A stretch of DNA of 64,000 nt, from NCBI RefSeq assembly GCF_036370855.1, contig NC_088117.1, positions 5,332,001 to 5,396,000 of the forward strand. The letters are read 5' to 3'. Positions 22,801 to 35,691 of the stretch are shown one piece after another. Made by a program: the position numbers and the translations under genes. The DNA is from Dromaius novaehollandiae. Its lineage: Eukaryota; Chordata; Aves; Casuariiformes; Dromaiidae. The notes under the pieces are model-generated. The model had not been told where the DNA came from, did not search any database, and saw only the letters and a list, made by a program, of their open reading frames with translations. Numbering within the stretch: the stretch's first letter is position 1; each line of letters begins with the position of its first letter.

Positions 22801-24469
22801 AAAGGGCAGGAACCAGGAGAGGACAGCAGGGGAGAGCGGGAGGAATCAGTCTCATGGCTGCCCATGGCCAGATCTGTTCTGTAGAAAGCCCCCATGCTTT
22901 CAACCCTGTGAAGGGATGAAGCAGCCCTCCTCCCCCTCACCCCATAACCCTGGCCCGAGTCTGGGGTGTCCCCACCTTGGCGTGAGCCGGTGGGTGCCCA
23001 CCCAGCCTGCCACGCCGCAGGGCAGTTGTTTTAAGTTGGCGCCAGCCAGCAACTGATTCTGGTCCCCCTCTAAGTGAAGGATTTAGGAGGTCACAGCCGC
23101 AGTCATAAATGATGAAGAGGGGGATTAAAAATAGTGACTGCTCTGCACGGCTGCCTCCCTCGCCGGTACCTTGTGGCAGCAGAGTGCGAACGGTGGAGAG
23201 AAAAGGGGAGGGCAAGGGGTGTCTGCTGCGGGGGCACTTTCCAAGCGCTCATGCCTCAGTTAAAGGCACCGTGGCGAGGGAGTGGGGGCAGTGGGGACAG
23301 CACGGGACAAGGCCCTGAGACCCCTGGTAGCCAGGCCTGGCTCTAGAAGGGCACACAGAAGAGCAGGAGACATGTTACCTCCTGCTCTGCCCAGAGTCAG
23401 GTGCTCCCTGAGGAAGGGACTTCACCTTCTCCTGCCCATGTTCATCCCCCAGCTGCAGAGGGGACAGCGATTATTCACCTTGATGGCTGGTGCGGGATGA
23501 GAACTTACCCAGAGCCAGCAGAACGCTGCCCTACCTGACCTAGGAGAAAGTCAGGAGACCATGGAGAAGTGGAGAAGTAATGACACCTGGGCTGGAGGGA
23601 AGGATAAGCTTCCCAGGGCTGCTGCAGAGACAGGGTGGCTGCCTGGCTGCTGTGTTCCCATATGGGGTGATTTTGTCATAAATTCAGATTTTTCCACTCT
23701 ACTGAGAACTGACCTGGGTCTGTCAGACCCTCGTCTGGGAGGATAATGAGTCCGGGACTCGATGGCCTCTTATCACCGCCTCCCATCAGTACATTGCATT
23801 CCCCCTCGGTACCAAAAGGCAGCTGCTTGGGAGATCGTGCACTGCTGAGGATGTTTGTCTCCTGCTGCTGCCACGGCCTGTCTGCCCAGGCGACTTGCTT
23901 AAGAAAAGGAGAGGCTTCGAGCCCTGGGCTGATGCCACATCCTGACCTGGTTGTTCCTGGTAGCCAGAAGTAGGGGCATGGAAGGAAGATCTTAACCCTC
24001 GTGCTTATTTCTCCCTCCTCCTCCTGAAAGCCAGGCCCAGTTTGCAGTGGTCGTAATAATAATACATGAGAAAAACTAATAAAGAAATATCCTTGTTGCT
24101 GTGTCAGGAAGCACTGTTGCTGAATAGATCCAAAGATCTGAACGCACAGTAGCATTAAACCTTCACTGGTTTAGATAAATTCTCCTGTTCTGTTGGAACA
24201 AATTAACTTTGCAAGATTCACTTGGTGTCTGTAAGGGGAGCAGGAAAGGGGTTGTTGCTGAAGGAGACTAGCAGGACAGAGCAAGCCAGGTGCCAAGATG
24301 CTGCTGACCACAGAAAGTCCTGGTTTAGGGCCACCTATGAGCTAAGTTTTTAATGTCTCCTTAATGTAAACCGTCTGGTTGGGACATCTGGCTGTCAGTG
24401 TGTCTTCTCGCAAGCAGCTGTTTGCAGTAACCTGTGGCTTTCATGGAAACTGGGTTCCCGAGGACTCCA

Positions 24470-24800
24470 GTGTGATGTATTTATTACAGGCAATCAACTT
24501 CCCTCTTGTCACTCATTTTTATGAGCGAACATTTACTGTGATTCGGAGGCTCATCTGATAAACATTTCAAGGTACAAAAATGAATGTCCCCTTGGGAAGG
24601 AGAGCAGTCCATCAATTAAAATCGTGTTACAAGATAGTGTCCCTTGGCAAATCTTCACTCGCCTCCCGCTTCATCAGTGCCTTCGTTTCTGTCCAAGCTC
24701 CCTGAGAAGCAGGGCTGGACAATGGCGCTTCGCTCTTGTCAAGAGCCCGGCACCGGCTGCAGCAGCATTTATAAACATTTTCTCTAGGCTGCAAGTCACA
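24470..24800. promoter_or_regulatory. Candidate conserved non-coding stretch in the last ASTN2 intron
   Basis: Block with gtgatgtatttattacagg, tttttatgagcgaac, tcatctgataaacatttc and atcaattaaaatcg-type motifs and no recognisable repeat. It resembles developmental enhancer sequence. There is no alignment to support it. Confidence 0.25.
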
Positions 24801-27144
24801 TATTTCTCAAGTACGTAACAGGGACATGTGAGCTCTGCTAGGAGATCATCTGGCTGGCTGTGGAAGGCAGACTGCAGCAGCACTGACCACTGACTCCAAA
24901 TGTCACTTCGTATACAGTGAGGCAATATGGGCAATTTAAATGTCACCTTGCAAACGTCTTGGCTTCATGCAGGTATCAGCCCAGATAATATCCTAAATAA
25001 GTGTGTTATATCTCCAGCAACAGAGGAAATAAGGACATGTAAGAAGAGGTGGATGGTCCCCAGGGATTTATAGAGAGGAACAATTAAAAAGGACAAACAA
25101 CTTTGCAGTGTCATCAAAGAAGGAGGAAGGCGGTGGGAAGCAAGAGACAGTGGCTGCCTGTCTGACGTTAATGAGCTACCACAGAAATTACAACCAAGGC
25201 CATCTCTGTAGGAGGCAAGCCACAGGCTAGTCTGGATTTATGTCTAGGAGGAGTGAAAACTGTTGTGAGAGCTGTCATCCTGGTATTATGGATAGATTCT
25301 CAGTCGTGTCCAACAAGCAGATAGCGGTGGGGGAGAGAGAAGGAAAATCTTTTCCAGTTATTCATGGACTGCAGTTAATCATCCCATCTCACTCCATTCC
25401 TCCATGTTCCTCTTCTTCATCTTCTCAGAGAACAATGTGTTAGGATGCTGGACGAATAGCCTCTCTGAAAGCTTCAAAGCAGGTCAAGGCTATTAGAAAT
25501 CTATAAGGGATCTCAAGATAGAGCTATGGCTTCTTCTGAACGTAGCTTGCTGAACATTTCCTAAAGGGTCTAAAGGGTCTTAATGTGGCAGTCTGGCAAA
25601 ACAGTCTTTGCCAGGATACTCTGCCACCCCTCTGGACGCAATGTAGTCCATGTATGTGTTACTCCATTGCTGTGATCTCTCAGAATCTGCTTATTAACCA
25701 TTTCACTGTACACCAGGGTATTGCAGGCAAAGCCCTTCTGCAAAGGTTGTTCTTTATAACCACAGAAACAATCCTTTACCAGCCCTCCTTAGGGCACGAA
25801 ATTTATAGTAAAGAGAAAACATTTCTAGTGTAAGGCTGCATATAGGTAACAGATGAGGCACTGTTCCCTCACTGGCATCCTTGCATGGTGTCAGGCACAC
25901 CACAGTACGAAAATTTAGGAAGACCTTTCTAGTACCTACATCAATAGGCCTAAATTATTGTTTTGGGAGAGGGGGAAGGCAGAAAAGGAAATCTCAAAGA
26001 TATTTGAAGAATGTATGGCAACCATATACTACTGTGAGGATAAAGATCTGTCAGGTCAGATATATATAGAGAGAAATAAATAGAAGGAAATTTCCATGAA
26101 GTATCCTATTTAGTAGAGCCAACTTTACCACACACAGATTGCTCAAGCATTGACCTCTCTGATGATATCAAATAGTAAAGCTACAGACAAAAGTAATAAT
26201 CTGTTAGCTGGCATCTCAGCTCTGCCATTCTAAGGGATCAAAGCTATTTTCACACACGAACAATCTTCCTGCAGCACGGTATTTGCATGTACACACATCT
26301 GCAACCACAACAGGCTGCAGGAGATGCCCAAAGACACAGCTGGGCCAGGTGGTCTTCTGCTCTAGTGTCCATGGGGAATAACTGTCTAGGTGTGGAGACA
26401 GCATGGAGAAGGATCTGTCCCACTGTGGGAGCACGGTACTGGAGGCTGCACCGTGTTTCCTGACATGGGTGGGCTCCATCAAAGGGTGCCTATGAGGGAT
26501 TCTGCTGCCCTTCATTATCTGGCTATTTGCCATGTACAAATACAACAATATAAAGATAGACTTGCTATATTCCTGAAATACCTCCGTGGGCTACTGCTCC
26601 CTCCGTTTTGCAGCTCTTGATACCGAATGCATGTTGCTGACACATCATCCTTACTATATATGTACCTGCTGCATTTTTGCTTCATTCCCTCAGTCACTCT
26701 TTCCAGCCACTCACCCTACAAATAAGCAGGGCACCTGTGAATCCTAGAGGAGCCATGGTCTCATCTACCAAGATTTTACAGTCGAAGAGGATCTGAGTCA
26801 GTCTTGGTTTACACACAGCCCATTCACTCTGTACCTGCCTAATTTATGGCCCTGGGCCCTCACACAGCTTTACCAATACACTCAGCTCCTTATTTGCTGT
26901 ATCGCCTGCCTGGCTTAGACTGGTTTCCCACACAGCTGCTAGACACTCCACAACTATTCATCCAAACACTGAGCCATTCCTGAACGGGGACTGGCAGTCA
27001 CAGAGGACTGCAGGACAGTCTGGTGAACAACACAAGGGGATTTATCTCAGACAGAAGGCGGCAATGAGTTTCACTTCCGTAGCGATCAAACAGTGTAGCT
27101 CTCCAGCCATGTAGCAAGGGAGAAGGAAGAGAAAGAACAGGTAC

Positions 27145-27328
27145 CTGGGCCCCAGCTCGTCCTCACTGCGCCAGACGAAGTCTCCAAATTTCTCGTAATG
27201 GGAGTTGTAGTGGTGCTGGACTCGGAAGAGCATGGAAGCAGACACCTCCATCAGCGTGTTGTAGGCTGTCTGCTGCTCCTTCCCACTGGTATAACCATTG
27301 TAGAGGTTGTAGATTTTGTCAGCTATCT
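27145..27328 (-). CDS. ASTN2: ASTN2, penultimate coding exon
   Basis: On the - strand an acceptor (ccttttcag) leads into 184 bp: two bases completing a Glu codon, 60 whole codons starting [19 protein letters not shown] and ending WRSEDELGP, and two bases that make Arg with the last exon, followed by donor GTACCT. The sequence is the first part of the astrotactin annexin-like domain. In the known ASTN2 ectodomain structure this domain follows the fibronectin type III domain and binds Ca2+ and inositol phosphates. From memory it differs from human ASTN2 at only one or two positions, so it is under strong constraint. The phase matches both neighbours, and the frame is open through the 3' splice site. 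Confidence 0.96.
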
Positions 27329-28826
27329 CTGAAAAGGATCCAGGGGATAGAATTTAATGAACAGACAGACGGTGCCAATACAGGAAAGGGAAGAACGAGC
27401 CTTTGGTGGGGCTAGCAGGCGGGGAGGGCGGCTGGGATGGTGGCCTCCCCCACCGCTCCTCGCATGCTGCCTGCAGCGGTGTTCAGCAACCTGCACAACG
27501 TTTAGCAAGTCCTCTAGCTAACCCTGCAGTGAGTCGTCTGCAGCGAGTGGAGCCCCAGTGACTCCAGCAATGCTCCACAAAAGAACAGGAGAAGGAAGGA
27601 GAGTTGCTGGCCAGGAACCATGGCAGACGCAACCTTACCTGCCCAATTAGGACAGACAAGCTCTTCCCTAACTCACCGAGAGGAAAATGATTGCACAGCT
27701 ATGATGCTTTCCCGCAGCACGGAGGATTGGGGGTGCACCCTCAGAAGCCCTACTACACACAGAGGACTGCTGGACCAGTGAGGACATGGAAACACAAGGA
27801 GAGTTTTGCAGTGAAACTGGGCGAATGAGGGATGACCAGGCCCGGGGAAACTACTGAGAAAGGATGGCAATCAGCAAGCTGGGAAGAGCAAGAGGAGGAT
27901 ATATGGGTCAATCGGGCCCTATGATTTATTAAAGGACAGGAAGAAAATGACATTGCTGATAACAAGATGGTAATTTAGCCAGAAATGCAGCGAATCATCA
28001 TTGTGGCTACTCTAATAGAGCAGCTCAAAGACTTGTTAAACAAGAGGGTGTACTTTCTGTTGTAAAAAAGGCTCTTTTTTTGGAAATGAAAAACGCACAA
28101 AGAAACATTTCCTTCCTTTTCTTTAGTCTCATTTTTGCTCATTTTTCTTGGAAATGCTTATCAATAACCTTAAACAAAGCATTAATCAAAACTTTCTTTT
28201 GTTTGCTTTAAAAAAAGAATGAAAGAAAGAAAACAGGCAATCTACCTTTCACTTAGATGAATCTTTTTAAATTTAAAGGAGGCAAAACACTCGGGGAGTG
28301 AGGGATAGAAAAAATGGGATTTGTTTCAACATTTGAAAACCCACATGTCCAAGTGTTCTAGCTTTTATCTGTGTTTCCATTTCAGAACCAAACTAGCTGC
28401 CACTGCAGTCCTTTTAAACAGCCAGCCCTGAGAGTCCCACGCACAGCTCTCACCCCCACCTCGTCCCAGCCAGGGCTGTAGCTCAGTCTTTTTTGCAGTA
28501 AGAGATGTGGACTCTCTCTTCTTCCAGGGGACATGTCAGACGCACGTTAACGGCTCCGATGGCCATGCACAGGGAGAGATGCCGTGGCACTGTGCTGCAC
28601 AGGACCACAGTAGTGATCAGCTCTGCAGTCGAAGGGACTTCGTGAGATGACTGTCTTGCAATTTGTCCTCCCTTTCCAGCACAACATCCCTGTGCCCTAA
28701 TATACAGGAGCTCGCACACTGGGGGAGACGAGACTAGGAGGGGGTGCAGGAGTACAACGCATACAGGAAAAGCAAAATTAACAGGAAATGGCTTTTGTCC
28801 TGGAAAATCAGGACCTGAACACTGAC
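27329..28826 (-). other. ASTN2: ASTN2 intron (1.5 kb)
   Basis: Between donor GTCAGT and acceptor TTTCAG on the - strand. It contains AT-rich sequence with T/A runs near 28.07-28.32 kb. No exon or named repeat was seen. Confidence 0.85.
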
Positions 28827-28927
28827 CTTCTGCCTTGCTGTCGTCTACCAATGGGCAGGCTGTCCTCAGGGTGACCGTGCTCAGCTCTGAGTGTCTCCCT
28901 CGTGTATCCACTGCGTATAGGGTAAAT
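28827..28927 (-). CDS. ASTN2: ASTN2, third-from-last coding exon
   Basis: 101 bp on the - strand: one base completing Lys, 33 codons starting FTLYAVDTRGRHSELSTV and ending VDDSKAE, and one base starting Glu, with acceptor ctgccttccag and donor GTCAGT. It codes the last strand of the fibronectin type III domain and the linker into the annexin-like domain. The text FTLYAVDTRGRHSELS is what I recall for ASTN2 and is different from the corresponding ASTN1 stretch, so this exon discriminates the paralogue. The phases join exactly to the exons at 56892 and 27145. Confidence 0.96.
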
Positions 28928-30039
28928 CTGGAAGGCAGGAAAAAAAAAATCATCCGTCTTTATCCCTCAGTCCAACACTGGCAGGTTGTTATGGGAACCG
29001 GCCTTCAGAAGAGAAGGGAAAAATGTGGTCCAGGCTCATATCAGTCAGTTTTGGCAAGTCAAGGAGATGCGAGACGATGTCAGGCTTCGACGGGAAAGAA
29101 CCCCGGGAAAGGAGCCAGGGCCACGGTGGCCCCACGATGCCTGTGGAGCTGCTTTTCTCCTCGCCATTAGACAGAGCACTATGGTTCATGGGGTTTTACA
29201 CTACAGCCTCGTGCCTGGGAAAGGACACAAACGTCCTGGGGGCTGCTTTGCCATGCACCAATGCAAACACTATAGTGCGGTGCTGTTTGCAAGTGGGGTT
29301 CCCCTACGGCCTGCCTTAAGGAAAGGAGCAGTAACTCCTGCCTTAAGCACGCACTGTGCTGACAAGTGACAGCTCGTACACATCTTGCAAACGGCCCTTG
29401 AGGTTGTTTTTTCTCTCATTTCCTCACCAGGGTGGGGCTGGTAAAAGGGTGGGAATGGTAATTTCACACTTGAAACTAATGGAGAGCATCTGACAGTAAA
29501 ATACGATTTTGGTGCCAGATGAAGCATTGAACAGGCTGTGGCTCCATGGGACGCTCGGGGATGCTGAGCTAAGAGAGCCCTGGTCAGAATATCAAAGCTT
29601 CAAACTGAGAAAGCTTCTTAGCAGCAGGGATAATGATCTTCTGCCCACTCTCCCAAAAGGCATCAGTTTCTATTTATCCTCTCCAAGCCAGGCGCAGCAA
29701 TTCAAGCTGGCTTTGACAAAGTGCAGGAGCTGGCTCGCACACCTCGGAGGTCTGAAATGCCAGTGCTGGGGTACCCGTTTCCTGGGGAATAACAGCCCCG
29801 CTCCTTATCCCAAGGTAAAACTGCACAGCTCTTGAAAGTGAGCACAAAGAGCATCATAAAAGCAGCTGAAGCTTAAATGGGATTGAGAGGCTGAGGCATG
29901 TTTACTTAAAGGAGTGGTGCAAACTCCTGAGCACCAGCAACGGGGACAGAAGCAATGCCTGCCTTTCCCTTTCCCCCCACACATGCTCCCTGCCACGGAT
30001 TGGCACACCGCGTGCAGCTGATAAGAGATGACATTTGCA

Positions 30040-30330
30040 CGGTAGCAATTCCCAGCACTTCCCAGCCCAGGACATACCCTCTCAGAGCAATTAGTGTTAT
30101 TTCCTTAACAATCCTTCATGTTTGAAAGGATGCCGAGGAATCCACTTGTGCGCCGGCACGACTCCCATATTGCCAGAGCTGGGTCGGGCAGGAGATGCAC
30201 GTGCTGAGCTCACGCAAGGAGATGCTTTTTCAGTTCTTTTGCGTGATGTCATTTTGCTTAATTTGAGAATGTTTTTCAGAACATGTGCATCCGCGGAGCA
30301 ACGTCCACGCTGCCTAACTTCACAAGCACC
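30040..30330. promoter_or_regulatory. Candidate conserved non-coding stretch in the ASTN2 intron
   Basis: Repeat-free block with gagcaattagtgttatttcc and gcgtgatgtcattttgcttaa, combining homeodomain, CRE-like and octamer-like text. Enhancer-like by appearance only. Confidence 0.2.
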
Positions 30331-30629
30331 GCACGTGGGTTGTCCTCCCGCAAGAAGTGAGGCAGCAGCAGAGTCCTCCACAGGGCAATTCCAGCTCAGC
30401 GCAGGAGTCTAACTGCGGTGCTTCGCATCCCATTCCGGAGGAGACGCTTCCCTCGTCCTTTTTTGAATGGATGAGGGATTTAAGGTGGCCTTGAGTCGCC
30501 TACGGTCGGCAGGTAAGGCATGTTTCTATGTTTAGGCGACATGAAACACTTCCCCCAGCGCCCAGAAACCAGTGTCCGGTGATGAGTGGGGGGATCCCTG
30601 ACCCAGCGAGACTGGCTGACTGTGGGAGC

Positions 30630-30740
30630 GACTGGAGAGCTGGGCAGAGGACCCAGGAGTCCTGCTGCCCTGGCCACGGACTAACTAGTGGGCAACGCTC
30701 TTCCTGCCTCGACAGAAACATGGTAAGCTATAAGAGGGAC
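30630..30740 (+). repeat. MIR-like SINE relic (weak)
   Basis: Text gcagaggacccaggagtcctg then actaactagtgggcaa resembles the MIR core in degraded form. The 3' half is not convincing. Confidence 0.3.
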
Positions 30741-32329
30741 TAATGAGAATATTTCCTCTGCTAGCTGATCTCCGTTCCCATCCTGGGGTCACTTGCTTAG
30801 GTAGCCCCTATGGTTCTGTTGTTACGTTTTCTTTTTTGAATATGTGAACACAGTTAATGTGTAACCTCTGCTCTGACCATAGCGGTTCAGTGCGTGAGGC
30901 TCCATTAGCTCTGCGGTAATCAGTTCCAGAGCACTTCTCTCAAAAACAGCAGAATTTTATCAAAATACAATTGTAATAGTCAGCAATTAGTGCCTACAGC
31001 ACCTATACTATTGCCTATGGGGTCAGGAGGGAGCATCTCCGCTTGGCAGGGAGTTAAAGCACATTTCAGCCCTTTGGATGATGTTAAAGACCTGCGTTAA
31101 CCCCCTGACCGCACTTTTCCCTGCCGCCCAGCGTGTGCACACAAACAAAGTCACTCAGCTGCCAATAGCAAGAGCATTTGCAATGGTCAGGGCTGGGATC
31201 AAAAATACACCAACAAACAAGCCTTTCATTTCATCACTGTCTCAGATGGTATTTTGAAAAAAAAAAAATCAAACCCCAAATGGAAAAATATGAAAATCAA
31301 AGTGATTTTCATCTGGTCAAAAAGAAATCTTTTAACTCACCTGAAACTAGTCTTCCTTCAAAAATTTTGCAAATGAAAATATGTGAGAAGGTTTTTAATT
31401 TCCATTCATTCTCAATGAGAGACATTTTGAAAGCAGCACCAGTAGATTCAGCTTTGGTGGAAGCTGGCAGCCCCAGTAGCATGCAGCCCTTTGCACCTCT
31501 CCAGCTTCTTCCAGCTGGTGACCTCAGAGGGTTTTAACATTAATTATGGTCCAAAAGCTCACCCTGAAGCACGGTAGTATTAATAACTCTTTTTTATCAA
31601 TGGTGAACAGAGATATATGGGATGAAGCATTTTGCCCAGGAGAGACTCGGTGATATGAATGGTTGCAAACGCAGAAGATTATGCTTCCAATCTCATTCTC
31701 AAACTACTTGACCACCCAGCCTCTCTGTGGCAAAACACATTTACAGCCAGTTAATCGCACTGCACAGAGTGCTGAGTTTTGTTTTCTTTCCTTTATTCGT
31801 AGAAACGGACAATTAAGAGAAGAGAGTGTGAAGACCTCCAGGTCAGCGTAAACCCTACATCCTTCCCTCTTCAGTCACAAAATGGGAGCACACACAAGGC
31901 ACAGGAGCTGCCCATCGAAGACACGAGAGACCTTGAAGTCTAATACCAGTCAGTGGGCTGCCTTGGGTGGAAGAAAAAGTGGATTGGAAGAGAGAGGAAT
32001 GGATTTTTTTCCTTTTCCCATCTGCCTTAAAAATGTTTTTTTCCTGAATTTGTTTTTGATGGGGAAAAAAAGCAAAAAAAATGGAACAATCGGAAAATTT
32101 TACGGGAATTTCACTGGGTTTTGAAGCAATCTCCCATTCTCCCCATTTATCTTTAGAAGAAGATGGCAGAAAAAACATTTCTTGAAAGGCTTTATCTTAA
32201 AAAGTGGCCATCCTTCAGCTTTTTTCAACCATCTCTATAGACACGAATTGCTTTATTTTCCTTCCCCAGCGCACCGAGCCCTCCAGACTGCAGAGCAGAC
32301 GTTGGTGGCAGACTCCTTCCCCCAAAGAG

Positions 32330-32480
32330 CCCGCTCTTCCCACCTGACTCCTCACGCGGGGCCCCGGTTTCTCCCCCGCCGAGGTTCGACACGTGCCCGT
32401 CTGCCGCTGTCGCGACGCTGCCCGCTCGGCCAGGCGCCGTGCCGCCGTGGCGAAGGGCAGCTGGGCACGCTGACGGAGGG
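32330..32480. other. CpG-rich patch inside the ASTN2 intron
   Basis: About 22 CpG steps in 150 bp by eye (for example ccgctgtcgcgacgctgccc and ggcgccgtgccgccgtggcg). It lies 3.4 kb upstream, in the ASTN2 sense, of the exon at 28827-28927. It could be a small CpG island used as an internal promoter. Confidence 0.45.
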
Positions 32481-34411
32481 CTCCTACCTACCGCTTCCCA
32501 GAGAAACCTCTGGCAGACATCGATGCAGTCGTACCTGATTGCACAAACCCTGACACTGGCCCTTTGGATAGTTTGTGAGGAAAAACGAGGCCAAAGAGCG
32601 GTTCGGAGCGTTTCGCCCAAAGCAAAGCAGCTTTGGAGTGAAGTCAAAGCTAGAAATCAAAAGGTCCCAGACCCACGCTCAGTGCATGAAATCACGTCAG
32701 ACAACCGGGAATGCCATATGGTAGCTAATGTCTGGCAGAGAGTCTTTCACAACCTAGAGGTGTTTTGTTTAGCAATAAGCTTTCCCCGATACGCTTTCTC
32801 AAGTTCTGTGTTTTCCAAAGGAGCTTGTGGCTACCTGCTACTGTCTCACATCTGAGCCTCTTGTTCACCAGCGCTCTTAGGAAGATCACATATGAACTCT
32901 GCTTTTATAGAAATACTAAGATACATTTTGCCCAAAGGGGTTCCAAGGAGTGTTTCACCACTGGAAGCATTCTTGGCAGCAATCAGCCCATCCATGCTTG
33001 CAAATGCAGCCACCTCTGCAGCGGAGCACAGCAGTTATGGGCTGTCATATAAAGTAACACCGCTTAAGTGTTTACTACTATATGCAAACCTATTGGGACC
33101 AGCAGGAACTTTCAGAGAGATAGAAAGCAATTAATATGTGGCCTCACGAAATGTCAACAACACCTTCCTCGCAGATACCCCACCCAAAGCTGGCTAAAGC
33201 CTGGATTTTATCACTAGGCTCAAGATACTTCTTGGGGGAGGAAGAGAAAGCAGGGGGGTTAAGCTTCAGTTCCTGGAATCAAGTGATTGTGGAAGACTCT
33301 CAATTGCATTTAAAAAAACAAGGAAAAGAAAAAAAACACCACAGAACAATATGTTTCTAGCTTTTCTCAACACAGAGAAAAAAAAATCAGAATTCCAAAG
33401 GCAGAAAACTGTAAGGCTGAGAACGAAACCCCAGAACGCATTACTTTTTTAAAGACAACAACACCAGCTCATGTTTTTTTAACTCCATCTCATGATGCTC
33501 ATGATGTTTGAGTGCTTTACTCATGATCCTTATTTGCGGGGAGGGAGATAAGGACCTCTGCCTCTGAGAGCTGACCTCCCTTAGCTCGGCGGCCGATCTC
33601 TTTACACCGTACGGAGACATCACGGGCATTTCTGGTTTTTGCTTGCATACTGCCCTTCCTGAGCCTTCGGGCTTCTGCAGCTGGTCAATGAGATGCAGTA
33701 TCACAAACAAGCTGCCTGGGCTGCAGGCAAAAGGGTCCAACAAGGAGTCCAACAAGCACTCCTCCCAGCTGCTGGACACCCATGTTAAGTAACTGAGCAT
33801 GTCCACGAGAAGCTTGCTGCATGCAGTCCGCAGCTACGAGGCACACCCTGACTGTGCTAAGGGGGTCCCTGCACGAGGTAAATGGGGGACAGGGCAGAGA
33901 TGCTGTTCCAGCTGCACGCCAGAGTTCAGCATCATGCAGAAATATTGTCTGATGGTTTCCAAAGTGGTGCAACTGCAACCGCCTAGTGTTAGGCTCTTGC
34001 CAACAGGGCCTGGCTGCTCAGCTTGGCTGATAAGCTTCGGCATGGTGCCTCACTCTGCAGACACGGGATCGCGTGCTATGCAGTTTGCTGCAGGACCTCG
34101 GTGCAGGGCAGACATGCCCTGTGCCTCACGCATGGTGCTATGGATTGCTCTGTCCCTGTATTTCTCCACCTACTATTTGAAAGCACTGGCTGTTGGGTTT
34201 CAGCTTCACAGGTTCAGGATTAAACTCATTAGCTTTGGAGCAACAAACAGACTGCTCCAGACAGGCTTTCCAAGGTCTAGCAAGGTGGTTCCTGCAACAG
34301 CAGTTCAGGCGGGCAGGGAACAGCACCAGTTGCTCCCAGCAGCGGACCGAAGCTCGGTGAGGAAACAGGGTCTCTGCCAGCCTCACCCTTCATCGCATGG
34401 GTAGCACTACC

Positions 34412-34475
34412 AGTGACTCAAGCAAACTCACATCTTGGCCTAGCTGGGGCAAGTCACCTCAGTCTTGTCTGCACG
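34412..34475 (+). repeat. MIR-like SINE relic (short)
   Basis: agctggggcaagtcacctcagtct matches the diagnostic MIR core ttgggcaagtcacttcacct. Confidence 0.4.
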
Positions 34476-35672
34476 TCCGGCTGTCACCCCTCTGGTTACA
34501 GCTTATCTGGGCCCTCCGCAGCAGCCCCTGTCTCGGGGCTTGCATGCAACCAACACCGCGCAGCTGAGGCTGGTCCAGTGCGCTGACACAAACACATCAC
34601 ACTCCTGCTTTGCCAGCCCTTCTGGTTTCCTGTTCCATCCGAAAAACAATTTGAAGGCCTCTGTTTAAAAGCCCTCCATGGACTAGGTCTTGGCAATCTC
34701 TGCCGGCCTCCCCGCGCTCCCCACGACATCCCCTCCGCTCGGAGATGAGGCAGCTGGCCCGAGCCGGCCGCGAGGAGCAGTGATCTCAGCACGAGGACTC
34801 AGCATGAGCAACGCGATGCCAGAAAAGCTCAGATTATGCCTGGACTTGAGCGTGTTCAGAATGAAGCGAACAGGAACAGTGCCCGTAAGTACACATGTAC
34901 GTAAACACGCTCCTCGCCCAGAGCCCTTCACGCACCCCCGCGCTCAGGGACCGCCAGGAGAGCACCATCCTTCCCCAGCTCTTCCCCTTCTTTATTCACC
35001 CTGGTGAAGGACTCACTACTGCAGACATTGGTGAGGACGGACATCTGGGGAGCGTTTAATGCCTTTACAGTGCTTTGAGTGAGAGATGTTGATTGACATC
35101 TGTGTGATCGTGTGTTGCGTATTGGGCTAGTTAGGGTTGTCAATCAGCAACTGGGGCTTGGAGGGTGTGAAAGGGAGACTGAGGGGGTGCGTGTGCATAT
35201 TTCTTTTTTCCAGTACCTATAATGGAGCAATGGTGAGATCTTCAGTCTGGAGAGCAACAACGGACATCTTCACCTCAGTCTCTCCAGGCTGGTGGAAAAG
35301 TCAGCAGATTTACCCAGACAGCTTCCCTGAAAGACTAAAGTTGCAAGCCCTATACGGGGGAGAGCCCGTGGATGCTGTGGGGTGGGAGGAGAGCCATGGG
35401 TGTTTCATCCCGAGCAACATGGGCTGGAGGGTGCACGCTCCTGGGCACAGCCACGGGGCCATGCGGTGCCATCCCAACCCTGTCCCACCACCGTGGTTTC
35501 CGTGCGGGCTGTGGGAGGGAGCTGTCCCGCGCTCCGAGCCGCCGAGGAGCTCTCATTGACCGACGCGGAGCAAAAGCAGGACTCGCCTGCCAACAGCAGA
35601 GTCTGGGCAAGCGTGGAGAGGGGCAGGTGTCTGTCTTCATGTGAGCATTCCCACTTCAGAAACCATTACAAT

Positions 35673-35691
35673 AAAAAAAAAAAAAAAAAAA
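35673..35691 (+). repeat. A19 run preceded by AATAAA-like text
   Basis: Sequence attacaata runs straight into 19 A. This looks like the 3' end of a retroposed transcript, but no recognisable body or target duplication was found. Confidence 0.6.

Larger units (their letters stand above)
19126..27144 (-). other. ASTN2: Last ASTN2 intron (8.0 kb)
   Basis: Bounded by donor GTACCT and acceptor CTTCCAG on the - strand. It contains a short MIR-like relic near 19.18 kb, a CR1 tail at 20.66-20.89 kb and candidate constrained stretches near 22.43-22.80 and 24.47-24.80 kb. No additional exon was recognised. Confidence 0.8.

Noticed and set aside
32225..32647. Possible ASTN2 exon in the CpG-rich patch on the - strand
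   Set aside because: The frame does not match any ASTN2 segment, and the exons on either side already join directly in phase.
33799..34404. 201-codon open frame on the + strand
   Set aside because: No domain or family resemblance, and intronic to ASTN2. Judged chance.
35641..35691. Possible processed retrocopy ending in AATAAA plus poly(A)
   Set aside because: No recognisable coding body upstream and no flanking target duplication.
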